Shown: positions 1 through 8,277 of the stretch, one piece after another
Layout: the number at the start of each line of letters is the position of its first letter
Position numbering within the stretch: the first letter of the stretch is position 1
Origin: Gemmatimonadota bacterium
GTDB taxonomy: Bacteria; Gemmatimonadota; Gemmatimonadetes; Longimicrobiales; Gaopeijiaceae
Assembly: GCA_029262115.1 (NCBI GenBank)
Contig: JAJCZZ010000075.1
Coordinates: forward strand, 1-50,588
Reading direction: 5' to 3'
DNA: 50,588 bases
Position numbers and translations under genes: made by a program
The notes under the pieces: generated by a model
Seen by the model: only the letters and a program-made list of their open reading frames with translations
Database searches by the model: none
Told to the model about the DNA's origin: nothing

Positions 1-151
1 TCCGGCGCGGGTTCCCCAGAGCGGTGCTATTCCTCGGGGGTACCCGAGTCCGCAGGACTTGGGTCGCGCCTACCAGGGGGGTACCCGGGTCCGCAGGACC
101 TGGGTCGCGCCTCGGCCCTCTCGGTGGCTCGCGAACTTTCGCAACACCACA
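1..151. repeat. Two tandem hairpin repeats downstream of the sugar transferase
   Basis: This non-coding stretch lies just after the stop codon of the minus-strand sugar transferase. It holds two direct copies of a unit of about 40 nt, 41 nt apart. Each copy is an inverted repeat: arms 42-51 and 55-64 in copy 1, and arms 83-92 and 96-105 in copy 2, each around a GCA loop. The arms differ by a paired change (A:T in copy 1, G:C in copy 2), as expected if base pairing is kept. It could be a bidirectional terminator or a dispersed palindromic element. The left side is cut by the window edge. Confidence 0.6.
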
Positions 152-1039
152 CTAGTAGGCCCCGTCTCCGGTGAGAACAGCAGGCACCGTCTGAGCCAGG
201 ATCCTCAGATCAGTGGCGAGACTCCACTCCTCGATGTACTGGAGGTCAAGTCGCGCCCACTCATCGAAGTCGGTGATCTCACTGCGACCATTCACCTGCC
301 AGTAGCATGTGATCCCCGGCATGACCGAGAGCTTCGCCCGCTGCCAATCCGCGTACTCGACCCACTCCTCGGGCAACGGAGGGCGAGGGCCTACGAGGCT
401 CATGTCACCCCGTAACACGTTCCAGAGCTGGGGCAACTCGTCTACCGAGTACTTCCGGAGAAACCGACCAAGTCTGGTGATCCGCGGATCCTCTCGGATC
501 TTGAAAGCGGGTCCCGTCATATGGTTCAGGTGAGCCAGGTCCGCCTTCCGGGCCTCCGCGTCCGCCTGCATTGTCCGGAACTTGTAGCCGGGAAACCTAC
601 GGCCTCGGTATCCGACGTACTCGCACACGTAGAAGATCGGTCCGCGAGAACGAGCCTTGATGAGCACGGCCACGAATGCCAGTGCGGGGGAGAGCACCAC
701 CAAACCGGTGCCGGCCAAAACGATATCCAACGCCCGCTTCACTTTCTGACCGACACGCCATCGGAGGCCGGCGGCGCGTTCGGGCAAAAACGCGTCCCAG
801 TCCGGAATCACGCTCACAGGCCGTACCACCCGCCCATTCACCGCCCCAGCCTTCAGGACGCCGTTCCCTTGCCCGGACTCGACAGCTCCGCGCCTACGCT
901 CGTGGTCAGGCCGGGCCACCCCATTCGTGTGCCCGTATACCCCATTCCCGTTGACCGATGGCCTGATTGCCGACGAGTCCGAGCGCGACGCCACACGCTC
1001 GGAAGGCTCGATCTGCACAGTCTCCCGATCAGTCCTCAT
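152..1039 (-). CDS. Polyprenyl-phosphate sugar-1-phosphate transferase (WcaJ/PglC-type catalytic domain)
   Basis: Predicted to start glycan assembly by moving a sugar-1-phosphate from a nucleotide sugar to undecaprenyl phosphate at the inner membrane. Of its 295 residues, about 100-295 form the bacterial sugar transferase domain. It shows one hydrophobic segment near 104-127, KFRTM at 153-157, the Asp-Glu pair of DELPQ at 200-204, LVGPRP near 215-220 and PGITCYWQVNGRS near 241-253. The first 100 residues are low-complexity with repeated Asn-Gly and no membrane spans, so the usual four-span plus nucleotide-binding module of WbaP/WcaJ is missing. The start is uncertain, because an internal start would remove part of this tail. 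It follows the RCC1 genes after a 336-nt gap. The sugar substrate cannot be read from the sequence. Confidence 0.88.
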   Translation of the reverse strand: MRTDRETVQIEPSERVASRSDSSAIRPSVNGNGVYGHTNGVARPDHERRRGAVESGQGNGVLKAGAVNGRVVRPVSVIPDWDAFLPERAAGLRWRVGQKVKRALDIVLAGTGLVVLSPALAFVAVLIKARSRGPIFYVCEYVGYRGRRFPGYKFRTMQADAEARKADLAHLNHMTGPAFKIREDPRITRLGRFLRKYSVDELPQLWNVLRGDMSLVGPRPPLPEEWVEYADWQRAKLSVMPGITCYWQVNGRSEITDFDEWARLDLQYIEEWSLATDLRILAQTVPAVLTGDGAY

Positions 1040-1375
1040 ACACCGGATACGATGAAGGGGTAGTTCCGGCCAGGGCCTGGCCGATGAGAGGCGTTCTGGT
1101 GGCCCCAGAACGCACGCCGCCCGAGAAGGTGCAAGGAAGATACCGCCATTGAATTAGGCCGCAACCTCCCGAAGATACTCGAAAACTCAGGGCAGTCAGG
1201 GCTCTCGTGTCCTTGTTCGAGCGTGGGTGGTGGCCGTTTTCGGAGGAGTGAGCGGGACACCCTCGGAGCCTCCGCAAGTGAAGGCCGGTTGTGGGCTATT
1301 TCTAAATAGAAACACTTGAACAATCCAGGTGCAAGGAACGATTGCTCGCCGAAGGATAGAGGTGCGGCTGCGCCT
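1040..1375. promoter_or_regulatory. 336-nt gap with an AT-rich palindrome upstream of the sugar transferase
   Basis: No convincing gene is seen here on either strand. Around 1296-1309 there is an AT-rich palindrome (CTATTT and AAATAG arms), unusual in such GC-rich surroundings. On the minus strand a weak promoter-like pair of hexamers can be drawn around it, which would give the sugar transferase its own promoter and a 5' leader of about 250 nt. No ribosome-binding site is obvious before the chosen start. The promoter call is inference. Confidence 0.3.
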
Positions 1376-2446
1376 TCAAAATGTCCCCCGGCCCCAGCAC
1401 CGCATTCCGTTGGAGTCATCAATCGCACATGCCTGGCGTGCCCCAACCGCCAAGCGAACGAATCGCCCGTTCGGCGCCACGGGGAGCCATCCGCGAGAAT
1501 CGAATCCGGGACTCCCCGCCGTTCGGTCGTCCCATCGCAACCCCCAGCAGCGAACGGTGCCTACATTCTGAAGGGCGCAGGTCCACCCCTCGCCGACCCC
1601 AATGCTCACCAGCGATCCGCCGTCCCTCAGCACTGGGGTTCCATGGAGTTTCTTCTCGTCTCGGCCGACCTGGCCAAACGTGTTGTCACCCCAGCACCAA
1701 CCAAGACCATCTCGGTCAACGGCACACGTGTGCTCCGCGCCGGCACTGATCCCGTGAAGCGTTGTGGGGAGCGATACCCGAGTCGGGCGGGGGCTGTCCA
1801 CGAGCGTGCCTGAACCGAGCGCACCCGTACTGCCCCGACCCCAGCAGACCGCCACCCCACCCGTGGTGATCGCGCATCCATGAGCGCGCCCCGCCGCCAC
1901 CGTGCCCAGACCACCCTTCGAGTCGACAGGAGTCGGAGGCACTCCCTCGGACGACGCCAGACCGATGCCGCTCTGACCCTGCGCATTGGCACCCCAGCAA
2001 AGCGCCCGACCATCCAGACGAACAGCGCAGGTGTGCTCCCACCCGGCGACGATCTCCGAAAACTGTCCCCCGGTCGCCACGCGGACCGGGCGACTGCGGT
2101 CCTGCGTCGATCCATCGCCAAGCTGACCAAGATCGTTGGCGCCCCAGCACCAGGCATTCCCGGTCGAGTCCAACCCGCAGGAGTGGCGGCCACCGGCCGT
2201 CAGACCGCGAAGTCCGAAGGGCACGGCCACATCCGTCGGCTCCGGGATCCACAGACCATCGCCCGATCCCGTCTGGCCTCGGTCGTTTGAGCCCCAACAC
2301 CGGGTCGTTCCTCCCTCCAGCACGGCACAGATATGAGCGGCGCCAACGGCAACCTCCACCCACTCACCGACCGGGGAGGGACTCACCGGTTCAAGGCCGC
2401 ATCCCGAGGCCGTGACCAGGCATGCGGCGAGGACCCTTCCCCTCAT
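1376..2446 (-). CDS. RCC1-repeat lipoprotein, second of a pair
   Basis: A 356-residue exported protein of unknown role. The ATG overlaps the stop codon of the upstream RCC1 gene (ATGA, 2443-2446), implying translational coupling. A longer reading frame runs further upstream but overlaps that gene in another frame and lacks family sequence. The N-terminus is a short hydrophobic segment ending in Ala-Ser-Gly-Cys, a plausible if imperfect lipobox. The rest is seven RCC1-type units, each with a His-x-Cys-Ala-like strand and a Cys-Trp-Gly strand with two cysteines about nine residues apart, which fits one seven-bladed propeller. The last blade ends at the stop. Unlike its partner it has no Ig-like domain. 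RCC1 propellers bind proteins or ligands; no enzymatic function can be assigned. Confidence 0.85.
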   Translation of the reverse strand: MRGRVLAACLVTASGCGLEPVSPSPVGEWVEVAVGAAHICAVLEGGTTRCWGSNDRGQTGSGDGLWIPEPTDVAVPFGLRGLTAGGRHSCGLDSTGNAWCWGANDLGQLGDGSTQDRSRPVRVATGGQFSEIVAGWEHTCAVRLDGRALCWGANAQGQSGIGLASSEGVPPTPVDSKGGLGTVAAGRAHGCAITTGGVAVCWGRGSTGALGSGTLVDSPRPTRVSLPTTLHGISAGAEHTCAVDRDGLGWCWGDNTFGQVGRDEKKLHGTPVLRDGGSLVSIGVGEGWTCALQNVGTVRCWGLRWDDRTAGSPGFDSRGWLPVAPNGRFVRLAVGARQACAIDDSNGMRCWGRGTF

Positions 2447-3873
2447 CCGCCGACCTGAGTGAAGTCGATCGCCCCCACCACAACAGTGGGGACCGCAGTA
2501 GACTGGTAAACTCCTGTTCCCAGCTGCCCCTGCCCGCCGGCTCCCCAGCAGAAGATGTCGAGCGTCGCGCCCGCCACGGCGCAGCTGTGAGCCGCGCCGG
2601 AGAACACATCGAAGTACTCGCCAGCGACCGGGGTCGGATTCCCGCGGAGGACAGTCCCACCGTCCCCGATCTGACCCGACGCGCCCTGTCCCCAGCACCG
2701 CACGACCTTCCCGACGGCCACACCGCACGTATGGCCAGCGCCAAGCGAAAGCGAAGTGTACTTCACGCCGAGAGAGACTCGGGCCGGAGCCAGATGCTCG
2801 GTCAGGCTACCATCCCCCAGCTGCGCTCGATCGTTGCTACCCCAGCAGAACGCGAATCTGGACGACGTCAGGGCGCATGTATGCCGTCCACCCGCCTCGA
2901 CATCGACGAAGGCGGAGTCCGACAAGACACGGATCGGGACCAACGACCCCAACTGCGTTCCGTTTCCCAACTGTCCGTGATCGTTGCTGCCCCAACACCA
3001 TACTCCGCCGTCCTCAGCAACGGCACATGTATGCACCCGACCTGCCGAAACGTCGATAAACCGCCGCGCCGACTCGATCAGCACGGGCGTGTCCAGCGTG
3101 ACCGTCGAGGCGTTGCCGAGTTGGCCGAATGCATTCCACCCCCAACAACGCACACGTGAATCGTCGGTGAGACCGCACGTATGACGCCCACCTGCGGACA
3201 ACGTCGTCCACGGCTGATTCTCCGACACCTCGACCGGCAAGAGGGAACTCCGCGTCGTACGATTCCCCAGTTGGCCCTCGGCCCCGAGCCCCCAGCAATA
3301 CCCCACGCCCTCATCGCTCACCCCGCAGGTATGGGCGGCGCCGGTCGTTACCGAAGACATAGCCGTGGGCAACGGCACCAGGCGGGGCTGCGACCCGCCC
3401 AGTCGATCCCCTGTCCCGAGTTCCCCACCGATTCCACGTCCCCAGCACCAGATCTGGCCGAGGCCGGATCGAGCGCACGTGTGTTCAGGAGCGTCCGGTG
3501 CCGCTGGCGACGTGACTTTGACCTGAGAGGTTCCCGTGAATCCTGCGACGGAGGCGGAGATATCTGCGACCCCCTCGCCGACCGCTTCTACACCCCCTCG
3601 ATCGTCGACGACGGCCACGGTCGTATCGGAACTCGCCCACACCACCCCATCGTCCGGCAGCGGGATGCCCGCGCCATTCCGTAGGATGACCGCGAGTTGG
3701 AACCGATCCGTGACCGCCAGCTGCTTCGAGGGAGGATCGACCGCGACACTCGCCACATCGTCGCCCCCCGGTCGAGAAATTCCTTCCTCGCACCCGGCAA
3801 GCGTGAGGACGGCGGCGGCCAGCAGGGTAAGCCGATGCGACGGAATCAACACTCGTAGCCGACGTGGTCCCAT
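2443..3873 (-). CDS. RCC1-repeat lipoprotein with an Ig-like (BIG2) domain, first of a pair
   Basis: A 476-residue predicted lipoprotein. The N-terminal 30 residues contain a hydrophobic segment ending in Leu-Ala-Gly-Cys, a clear lipobox. Residues about 40-125 look like a bacterial Ig-like BIG2 domain (V..VDP, W.SSD..VA.VD..G.V.A...G.A.I.A). Seven RCC1 units then follow, each with paired cysteines in the pattern HTC...CWG and ending in GQLG.G-like turns. The gene starts 13 nt after the stop of the UDP-sugar dehydrogenase, so the two are probably co-transcribed, and it overlaps the second RCC1 gene by 4 nt. Location in the periplasm or on the outer membrane is inferred from the lipobox. A structural or adhesion role at the surface glycan is possible but unproven. 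Confidence 0.87.
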   Translation of the reverse strand: MGPRRLRVLIPSHRLTLLAAAVLTLAGCEEGISRPGGDDVASVAVDPPSKQLAVTDRFQLAVILRNGAGIPLPDDGVVWASSDTTVAVVDDRGGVEAVGEGVADISASVAGFTGTSQVKVTSPAAPDAPEHTCARSGLGQIWCWGRGIGGELGTGDRLGGSQPRLVPLPTAMSSVTTGAAHTCGVSDEGVGYCWGLGAEGQLGNRTTRSSLLPVEVSENQPWTTLSAGGRHTCGLTDDSRVRCWGWNAFGQLGNASTVTLDTPVLIESARRFIDVSAGRVHTCAVAEDGGVWCWGSNDHGQLGNGTQLGSLVPIRVLSDSAFVDVEAGGRHTCALTSSRFAFCWGSNDRAQLGDGSLTEHLAPARVSLGVKYTSLSLGAGHTCGVAVGKVVRCWGQGASGQIGDGGTVLRGNPTPVAGEYFDVFSGAAHSCAVAGATLDIFCWGAGGQGQLGTGVYQSTAVPTVVVGAIDFTQVGG

Positions 3874-3886
3874 AGGCGACCGCCCC

Positions 3887-5197
3887 TCAACCCTTCACGA
3901 TCCAACGAGTCTCATTCTCCGACGGCACGCCTGCGGTGGCATTACGCGCGTCAACCAGGACCCTTGACTTCGCGACGATTGCCGGATAATCGAACTGCGA
4001 GTGGTCTGTGAGAATGACCACCGCGTCGGCCTCACGGAACGTCTCTTCGGTCAGCTCCACCGAGGTGTGTTCGGAGCCATTCTCACTCACGGACGCCACG
4101 AACGGGTCGTGGTAGGTCACCTCGGCTCCGTCGGCGGCGAGGAGACGGAGAACGTCGAGAGCCGGCGATTCCCGTACATCGTCGATGTCCTTCTTGTAGG
4201 CCATCCCGAGGAGCAGTATCCGTGACCCTTTGACGGACTTGCTGCAGTTGTTCAGGGCCTCGCGCACCTTCCCCACGACAAACAGCGGCATTTCCGCGTT
4301 GATCTCGGAGGCGAGTTCAATGAACCGGGTCTTGTAGTTCAGCGTGCGCATCTTCCAGGACAGGTAATGCGGGTCAACCGGAATACAATGCCCACCCAGT
4401 CCGGGGCCCGGGACGAACTTCATGAAGCCGAATGGCTTCGTACCCGCCGCCTCGATGACTTCCCAGATGTTCACACCGAGACGGTCGGCGATGATGGCGG
4501 TCTCATTCACCAGTCCGATGTTTACGGCACGAAACGTGTTCTCGAGAATCTTCGTCAACTCCGCCGCTTCAGCGGACGAGACGGGCACCATGCAGTCGAT
4601 GAAGCGTTCGTAGACGGCCGCGCCTACGGCCGAGCACGTTTCCGTGATCCCCCCGATGACCTTCGGGGTGTTCTTCGTAAACCACTTGGTGTTGCCCGGA
4701 TCAACGCGTTCCGGAGAGAAGCACAGGAAGAAATCCCTACCGGCCTCCAGGCCCGTTTCTTCAAGCGCGGGAAGGACCACCTCCCGCGTCGTGCCGGGAT
4801 ATGTGGTGGATTCCAGAATGATCAACTGTCCAGGCCGGAGGGCTGCTGCCACCGCCTCGGTGGCAGCAATCACATGGGAGACGTCCGGGTCCCGCGTCTT
4901 CGACAGCGGCGTGGGGACGCAGATCGAGATCGCGTCGCACTCCTTCAGCCGTGACATGTCCGTGGTGGCTTCGAGGATACCGGCCTCCCGCAGGCTCGCC
5001 ACGTCAGAGTCTTCCAGGTCCTGAATATGGGTCCGGCCGGCATTCACACCGTCGACCACACGGTCGCTGACGTCGAAACCGATGACGCTGAGGCCGCCCC
5101 GTCCCGCTTCGACCGCCAGCGGGAGACCCACGTAGCCCAGGCCAATCACGCCCAGAGTCACGGGCTGGTCACGAAAACGATCTACAACATCAGACAT
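3887..5197 (-). CDS. UDP-N-acetylhexosamine 6-dehydrogenase (WbpA/WecC family)
   Basis: Predicted cytosolic NAD-dependent enzyme that oxidises C6 of a UDP-HexNAc twice to the uronic acid. The 436 residues match the usual family length. A Rossmann motif GLGYVGLP lies at 19-26, the EST-TYPGTT segment at 129-137, the substrate-binding SSAEAAELTKILEN region around 207-220, and the catalytic cysteine is C271 in GGHCIPVDP. The C-terminal UDP-binding domain has GMAYKKD. Both WbpA-like (UDP-GlcNAc) and WecC-like (UDP-ManNAc) substrates fit, and I lean to WbpA. It heads a run with the two RCC1 lipoprotein genes. The AsnB-type amidotransferase elsewhere in the locus could amidate the resulting uronic acid. 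Confidence 0.9.
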   Translation of the reverse strand: MSDVVDRFRDQPVTLGVIGLGYVGLPLAVEAGRGGLSVIGFDVSDRVVDGVNAGRTHIQDLEDSDVASLREAGILEATTDMSRLKECDAISICVPTPLSKTRDPDVSHVIAATEAVAAALRPGQLIILESTTYPGTTREVVLPALEETGLEAGRDFFLCFSPERVDPGNTKWFTKNTPKVIGGITETCSAVGAAVYERFIDCMVPVSSAEAAELTKILENTFRAVNIGLVNETAIIADRLGVNIWEVIEAAGTKPFGFMKFVPGPGLGGHCIPVDPHYLSWKMRTLNYKTRFIELASEINAEMPLFVVGKVREALNNCSKSVKGSRILLLGMAYKKDIDDVRESPALDVLRLLAADGAEVTYHDPFVASVSENGSEHTSVELTEETFREADAVVILTDHSQFDYPAIVAKSRVLVDARNATAGVPSENETRWIVKG

Positions 5198-5306
5198 ATG
5201 TCGTCCGGCTCTCGGTTTTCATTCAGGGATGAAAGGCACAGCCATACATTATGGATGATTTTCCCCATACGTTCTACTGGGCGTTCTACTGAGAAGGGGG
5301 CTCGGT
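5198..5306 (-). promoter_or_regulatory. Candidate promoter and operator region for the dehydrogenase-RCC1 genes
   Basis: This is one of the few real gaps in the left half of the locus. On the minus strand a CATAAT hexamer (5248-5253) resembles a -10 box, about 50 nt before the dehydrogenase ATG. The matching -35 position is weak. Two perfect copies of a 10-nt direct repeat (5270-5279 and 5282-5291) overlap that -35 position and could be a regulator site. A small inverted repeat (arms 5217-5222 and 5229-5234) lies in the presumed leader. Confidence 0.35.
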
Positions 5307-7232
5307 TCAGCGAGGGTGGGTTGTCCCGCCGCCTGTGTGTGCGGCTCTGGAGCGGGCTGCCTCCAAAGCGCGCTGGGACTGACTCGCCAAGGTAAGCCTG
5401 ACTTCCAACTCGAAGACATCCACGCCCCCTCCGCTCTCCAGGTAGTCCTCCGCTGTTTGGAGCCCGGCTTTCCGGTCGTCCTCGGTTCCCACCAACACCA
5501 CGGAGGAAGCTCCCGTGTCGGCCAACGCGTTACTGAGCGCCGACACGCCCCCGTAGATGGGATGGGATCCCAGGTTGCCCCGGCCGCGGGCCATATCGGG
5601 TGACGCGAGCCCCACGACCCGCATGGGAGTCGAGGCAACGCGCTCGACTTCCTGCGCGGCACCGTCGAGGAATGCGAGCGGGCCGTACAACACGGCCGTT
5701 CGACCGCCGTCCGCCCAACGTTTCGTGGTGCCCTCCATCAAGCGGAACGAGAGCCGACTCCCTACGGTCAAGAGCGAGCAGGCAAGCAGGTCGATCACCA
5801 CCACTCCGCGGGAAAGGCCCACCCGGTCTACAAGGAGGACGAGGGCGACGGCCAGGAGCGTCGCGACCAGATTCGCCCGTCCGATCCGCAGCGCGTCGTA
5901 CAGACCGAAGGTCGGCCAGTGCGTGGAATACACGCCTGACACGATGAAGCCGATCAACTTCGCCCCCAACCATAGAGGGAGCGTCCGGGCGAAGTACACC
6001 AATTCGGCGGGGAGTTCGGCGGCCTCCCATCGAACCAGGTAGGCGGCATAGTAGGCCAGGCCGATCCAGACCCCGTCCAGAACGAGGCTCAGCACCGGGT
6101 AGCGGGCGTGGGCCCGAACGACCGCCTCGTACAACGGTGGCCCATCTCCAGACTCGGTCTCCAACGAGCGAAGTCGAACGGTGAGGAGGTAGGCGCCCAC
6201 GAGCGTCAGGGCACCGACGAGAATCCCGCCCAGCAGCAGCGCGGTGCCGCGGCCGACCGTGCGCAGGAACAGGCCGGCCCCGCCGCCCGCTGCCGCGAGC
6301 CCCCACAGCAGCCAGACGGTGCGCGTTTCAGGAAGCCCCAGCGCCACCAATCGATGGGACGTGTGATCCCGTCCACCCTCGCTGACCGGACGCCCTTCGA
6401 GGAGTCGACCGACCGTGACGAGCGTGGTGTCCAGAATGGGAACCCCCAGGATCAGAACCGGGGCCGCCAAGACGGCCGCCAGGTTCCGTGAAAGCCCGGG
6501 AACGGGCGCCAGGGCCAGGCCGCCCAAGAGGAGGCCCACGAAGAGTGAACCGGAGTCTCCCATGAAGATCCGCGCAGGCGGGTAGTTGTGGGCCAGGAAG
6601 CCGACCAGGGCCGCCGTGAACGCCATCGCCAGGGTCATCAGTTCCGTGGCACCCTCGAAAGCGAACAGCACCGCGAGGTACGCCCCCGCAATGGCGGCAA
6701 CGCCCGCTGCCAGCCCGTCCATGTTGTCGAGGAGGTTCAGGGCATTCGTGATTCCCACGAACCAGAACAAGGACAGCACGACGTCGACGGCGTAGAAGCC
6801 AGTCAGCCAGACACCGATCCCCGACACGACGAGGACAGATGCCGCAGCGATCTGCCCGGCGAGCTTGGCAAGCGGTCGGAGTTTGAGGAGGTCATCTACC
6901 AGACCGAGCAGAAAGGCTGCGGATGACGCGAGAAGGAGGCCCTGCCCGGGAGTCCACCCCACGAGCGACTGAGAAGGACGGAGCGAAAGAGCCCGCTCTG
7001 GCCCGCCCCCCAGCATGTACCAGCCAGCGACCGACAGCCCGAATCCGAGGAAGATGGCCACCCCACCCACAGCGGGCGTAGGCCGGCGGTGCCACCGGTC
7101 GTCCTGCACACCCCGCACGAGCCCACCAGCCAACGCTGCACGGCGGACCACCGCTGTAAGGACCAGCGTCAAGATCAACGCCAGGCTCGCGACGATCCCA
7201 GTCAGCACGCTCGCGTTCACGCGATCGTCCAC
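5307..7232 (-). CDS. WecA/MraY-like phosphoglycosyltransferase fused to a CapD/WbaP-type membrane module
   Basis: A 641-residue membrane protein with two parts. Residues 1-355 are a glycan-initiating polyprenyl-phosphate HexNAc-1-phosphate transferase: DDRWHRRPTPAVGG near 44-57, Asp pair 113-114, NLLDNMDGLAAG 167-178, MGDSGS 224-229 and the His-containing GGRDHTSHRL near 287-296, with about ten spans. Residues about 366-500 add several more spans, and 510-610 resemble the nucleotide-binding fold found before the catalytic domain in WbaP, WcaJ and CapD proteins. No epimerase or sugar-phosphate transferase domain follows, so the module is orphaned. It starts with GTG, 16 nt after rfbB. It would start glycan assembly on undecaprenyl phosphate; the added module may be regulatory. 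Confidence 0.87.
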   Translation of the reverse strand: MDDRVNASVLTGIVASLALILTLVLTAVVRRAALAGGLVRGVQDDRWHRRPTPAVGGVAIFLGFGLSVAGWYMLGGGPERALSLRPSQSLVGWTPGQGLLLASSAAFLLGLVDDLLKLRPLAKLAGQIAAASVLVVSGIGVWLTGFYAVDVVLSLFWFVGITNALNLLDNMDGLAAGVAAIAGAYLAVLFAFEGATELMTLAMAFTAALVGFLAHNYPPARIFMGDSGSLFVGLLLGGLALAPVPGLSRNLAAVLAAPVLILGVPILDTTLVTVGRLLEGRPVSEGGRDHTSHRLVALGLPETRTVWLLWGLAAAGGGAGLFLRTVGRGTALLLGGILVGALTLVGAYLLTVRLRSLETESGDGPPLYEAVVRAHARYPVLSLVLDGVWIGLAYYAAYLVRWEAAELPAELVYFARTLPLWLGAKLIGFIVSGVYSTHWPTFGLYDALRIGRANLVATLLAVALVLLVDRVGLSRGVVVIDLLACSLLTVGSRLSFRLMEGTTKRWADGGRTAVLYGPLAFLDGAAQEVERVASTPMRVVGLASPDMARGRGNLGSHPIYGGVSALSNALADTGASSVVLVGTEDDRKAGLQTAEDYLESGGGVDVFELEVRLTLASQSQRALEAARSRAAHTGGGTTHPR

Positions 7233-7248
7233 CGATGAGCGCGGCGGA

Positions 7249-8277
7249 TCATCCGTACTGCTCCTTCATCCACTCCCAGTATGCCCCGCTCTTCACCCGC
7301 TCCCACCACGTCGGGTTCTCCAGGTACCACCGCACCGTATCCTGCATGCCGTCCTCGAACCCGACCTGGGGCGTCCACCCCAGCTCCTCCGCCGCCCGAC
7401 TGAAGTCGATGGCGTACCGCCGGTCGTGCCCCGGGCGATCCTTCACATGCTCGATCCGGTCCGTCGGCTTCCCGAGGATGGCCAGAAGCGTCGTGACGAC
7501 CGCCAGATTCGTCTTTTCGGCATCGCCCCCGAAGTTGTAGACCCGCCCCGCCCCACCCCGGTCGGCCGCGGCCAGGATCCCTCGGCAGTGGTCGAGCACA
7601 TGGATCCAGTCGCGCACATACAGACCGTCTCCGTAGACGGGCAGCACCCGGTCTTCGAGGGCGTGTGTGATCATCAGGGGGATGAGCTTTTCGGGGAACT
7701 GATACGGACCATAGTTGTTGCTGCACCGCGTGACGACCACGTCCATGCCGTGCGTGTGGTGGTACGCGAGCGCGAGATGATCCGAGGCCGCCTTCGAGGC
7801 CGAATACGGCGACCGCGGAGCAATCGGCGTCTCCTCGGTGAACATCGGCGCGCTGGGGTCGCCGTCGTCCGGGTCCCGCCACGGGAGTTCGCCGTACACC
7901 TCGTCGGTGGAGACGTGGACGAAGCGGTCTACCCCGGCCGCCAAGGCCGCCGCGAGCAAGGTCTGGGTGCCGAGCACGTTGGTCCGCACGAACGGTGCGT
8001 CGGACACGATCGAACGGTCCACGTGGGACTCGGCCGCCAGATGAAGCACCACGTCCGTGCCGTCCATGACCGCTGCCACCGCCTCAGCATCGCAGATATC
8101 GGCACGGAGGAAGGTGTAGCGCGGGTCGTCCGCCACGTCCGTGAGGCTCTCCAGATTCCCGGCGTAGGTGAGGGCGTCGACGTTGACGATCTCCGCCGTG
8201 GGCCGCGTTTCAAGGAGATGGCGGATCAGGTTCGAACCGATGAAGCCCGCTCCTCCGGTCACCAGGTACCGGGTCAC
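7249..8277 (-). CDS. rfbB: dTDP-glucose 4,6-dehydratase
   Basis: Second step of dTDP-L-rhamnose synthesis: dTDP-glucose to dTDP-4-keto-6-deoxyglucose, with bound NAD. At 342 residues it has normal length. It shows the Rossmann motif GGAGFIGS at 8-15, the catalytic TDE at 124-126, YSASK with Y158 and K162, and the NNYGPYQFPEKLIPL segment at 187-201. The C-terminus (W..VK.G.Y..W....Y) is typical of RfbB. The GTG start overlaps the rfbA stop by 4 nt, so the two are coupled. Substrate comes from RfbA and product goes towards RfbD, although the intermediate epimerase RfbC is not encoded in this window. Confidence 0.95.
   Translation of the reverse strand: MTRYLVTGGAGFIGSNLIRHLLETRPTAEIVNVDALTYAGNLESLTDVADDPRYTFLRADICDAEAVAAVMDGTDVVLHLAAESHVDRSIVSDAPFVRTNVLGTQTLLAAALAAGVDRFVHVSTDEVYGELPWRDPDDGDPSAPMFTEETPIAPRSPYSASKAASDHLALAYHHTHGMDVVVTRCSNNYGPYQFPEKLIPLMITHALEDRVLPVYGDGLYVRDWIHVLDHCRGILAAADRGGAGRVYNFGGDAEKTNLAVVTTLLAILGKPTDRIEHVKDRPGHDRRYAIDFSRAAEELGWTPQVGFEDGMQDTVRWYLENPTWWERVKSGAYWEWMKEQYG

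Noticed and set aside
1376-3873. The periodic sequence as a tandem DNA repeat or CRISPR-like array
   Set aside because: The period comes from RCC1 protein blades. Copies diverge at DNA level, and there are no spacers or cas genes.
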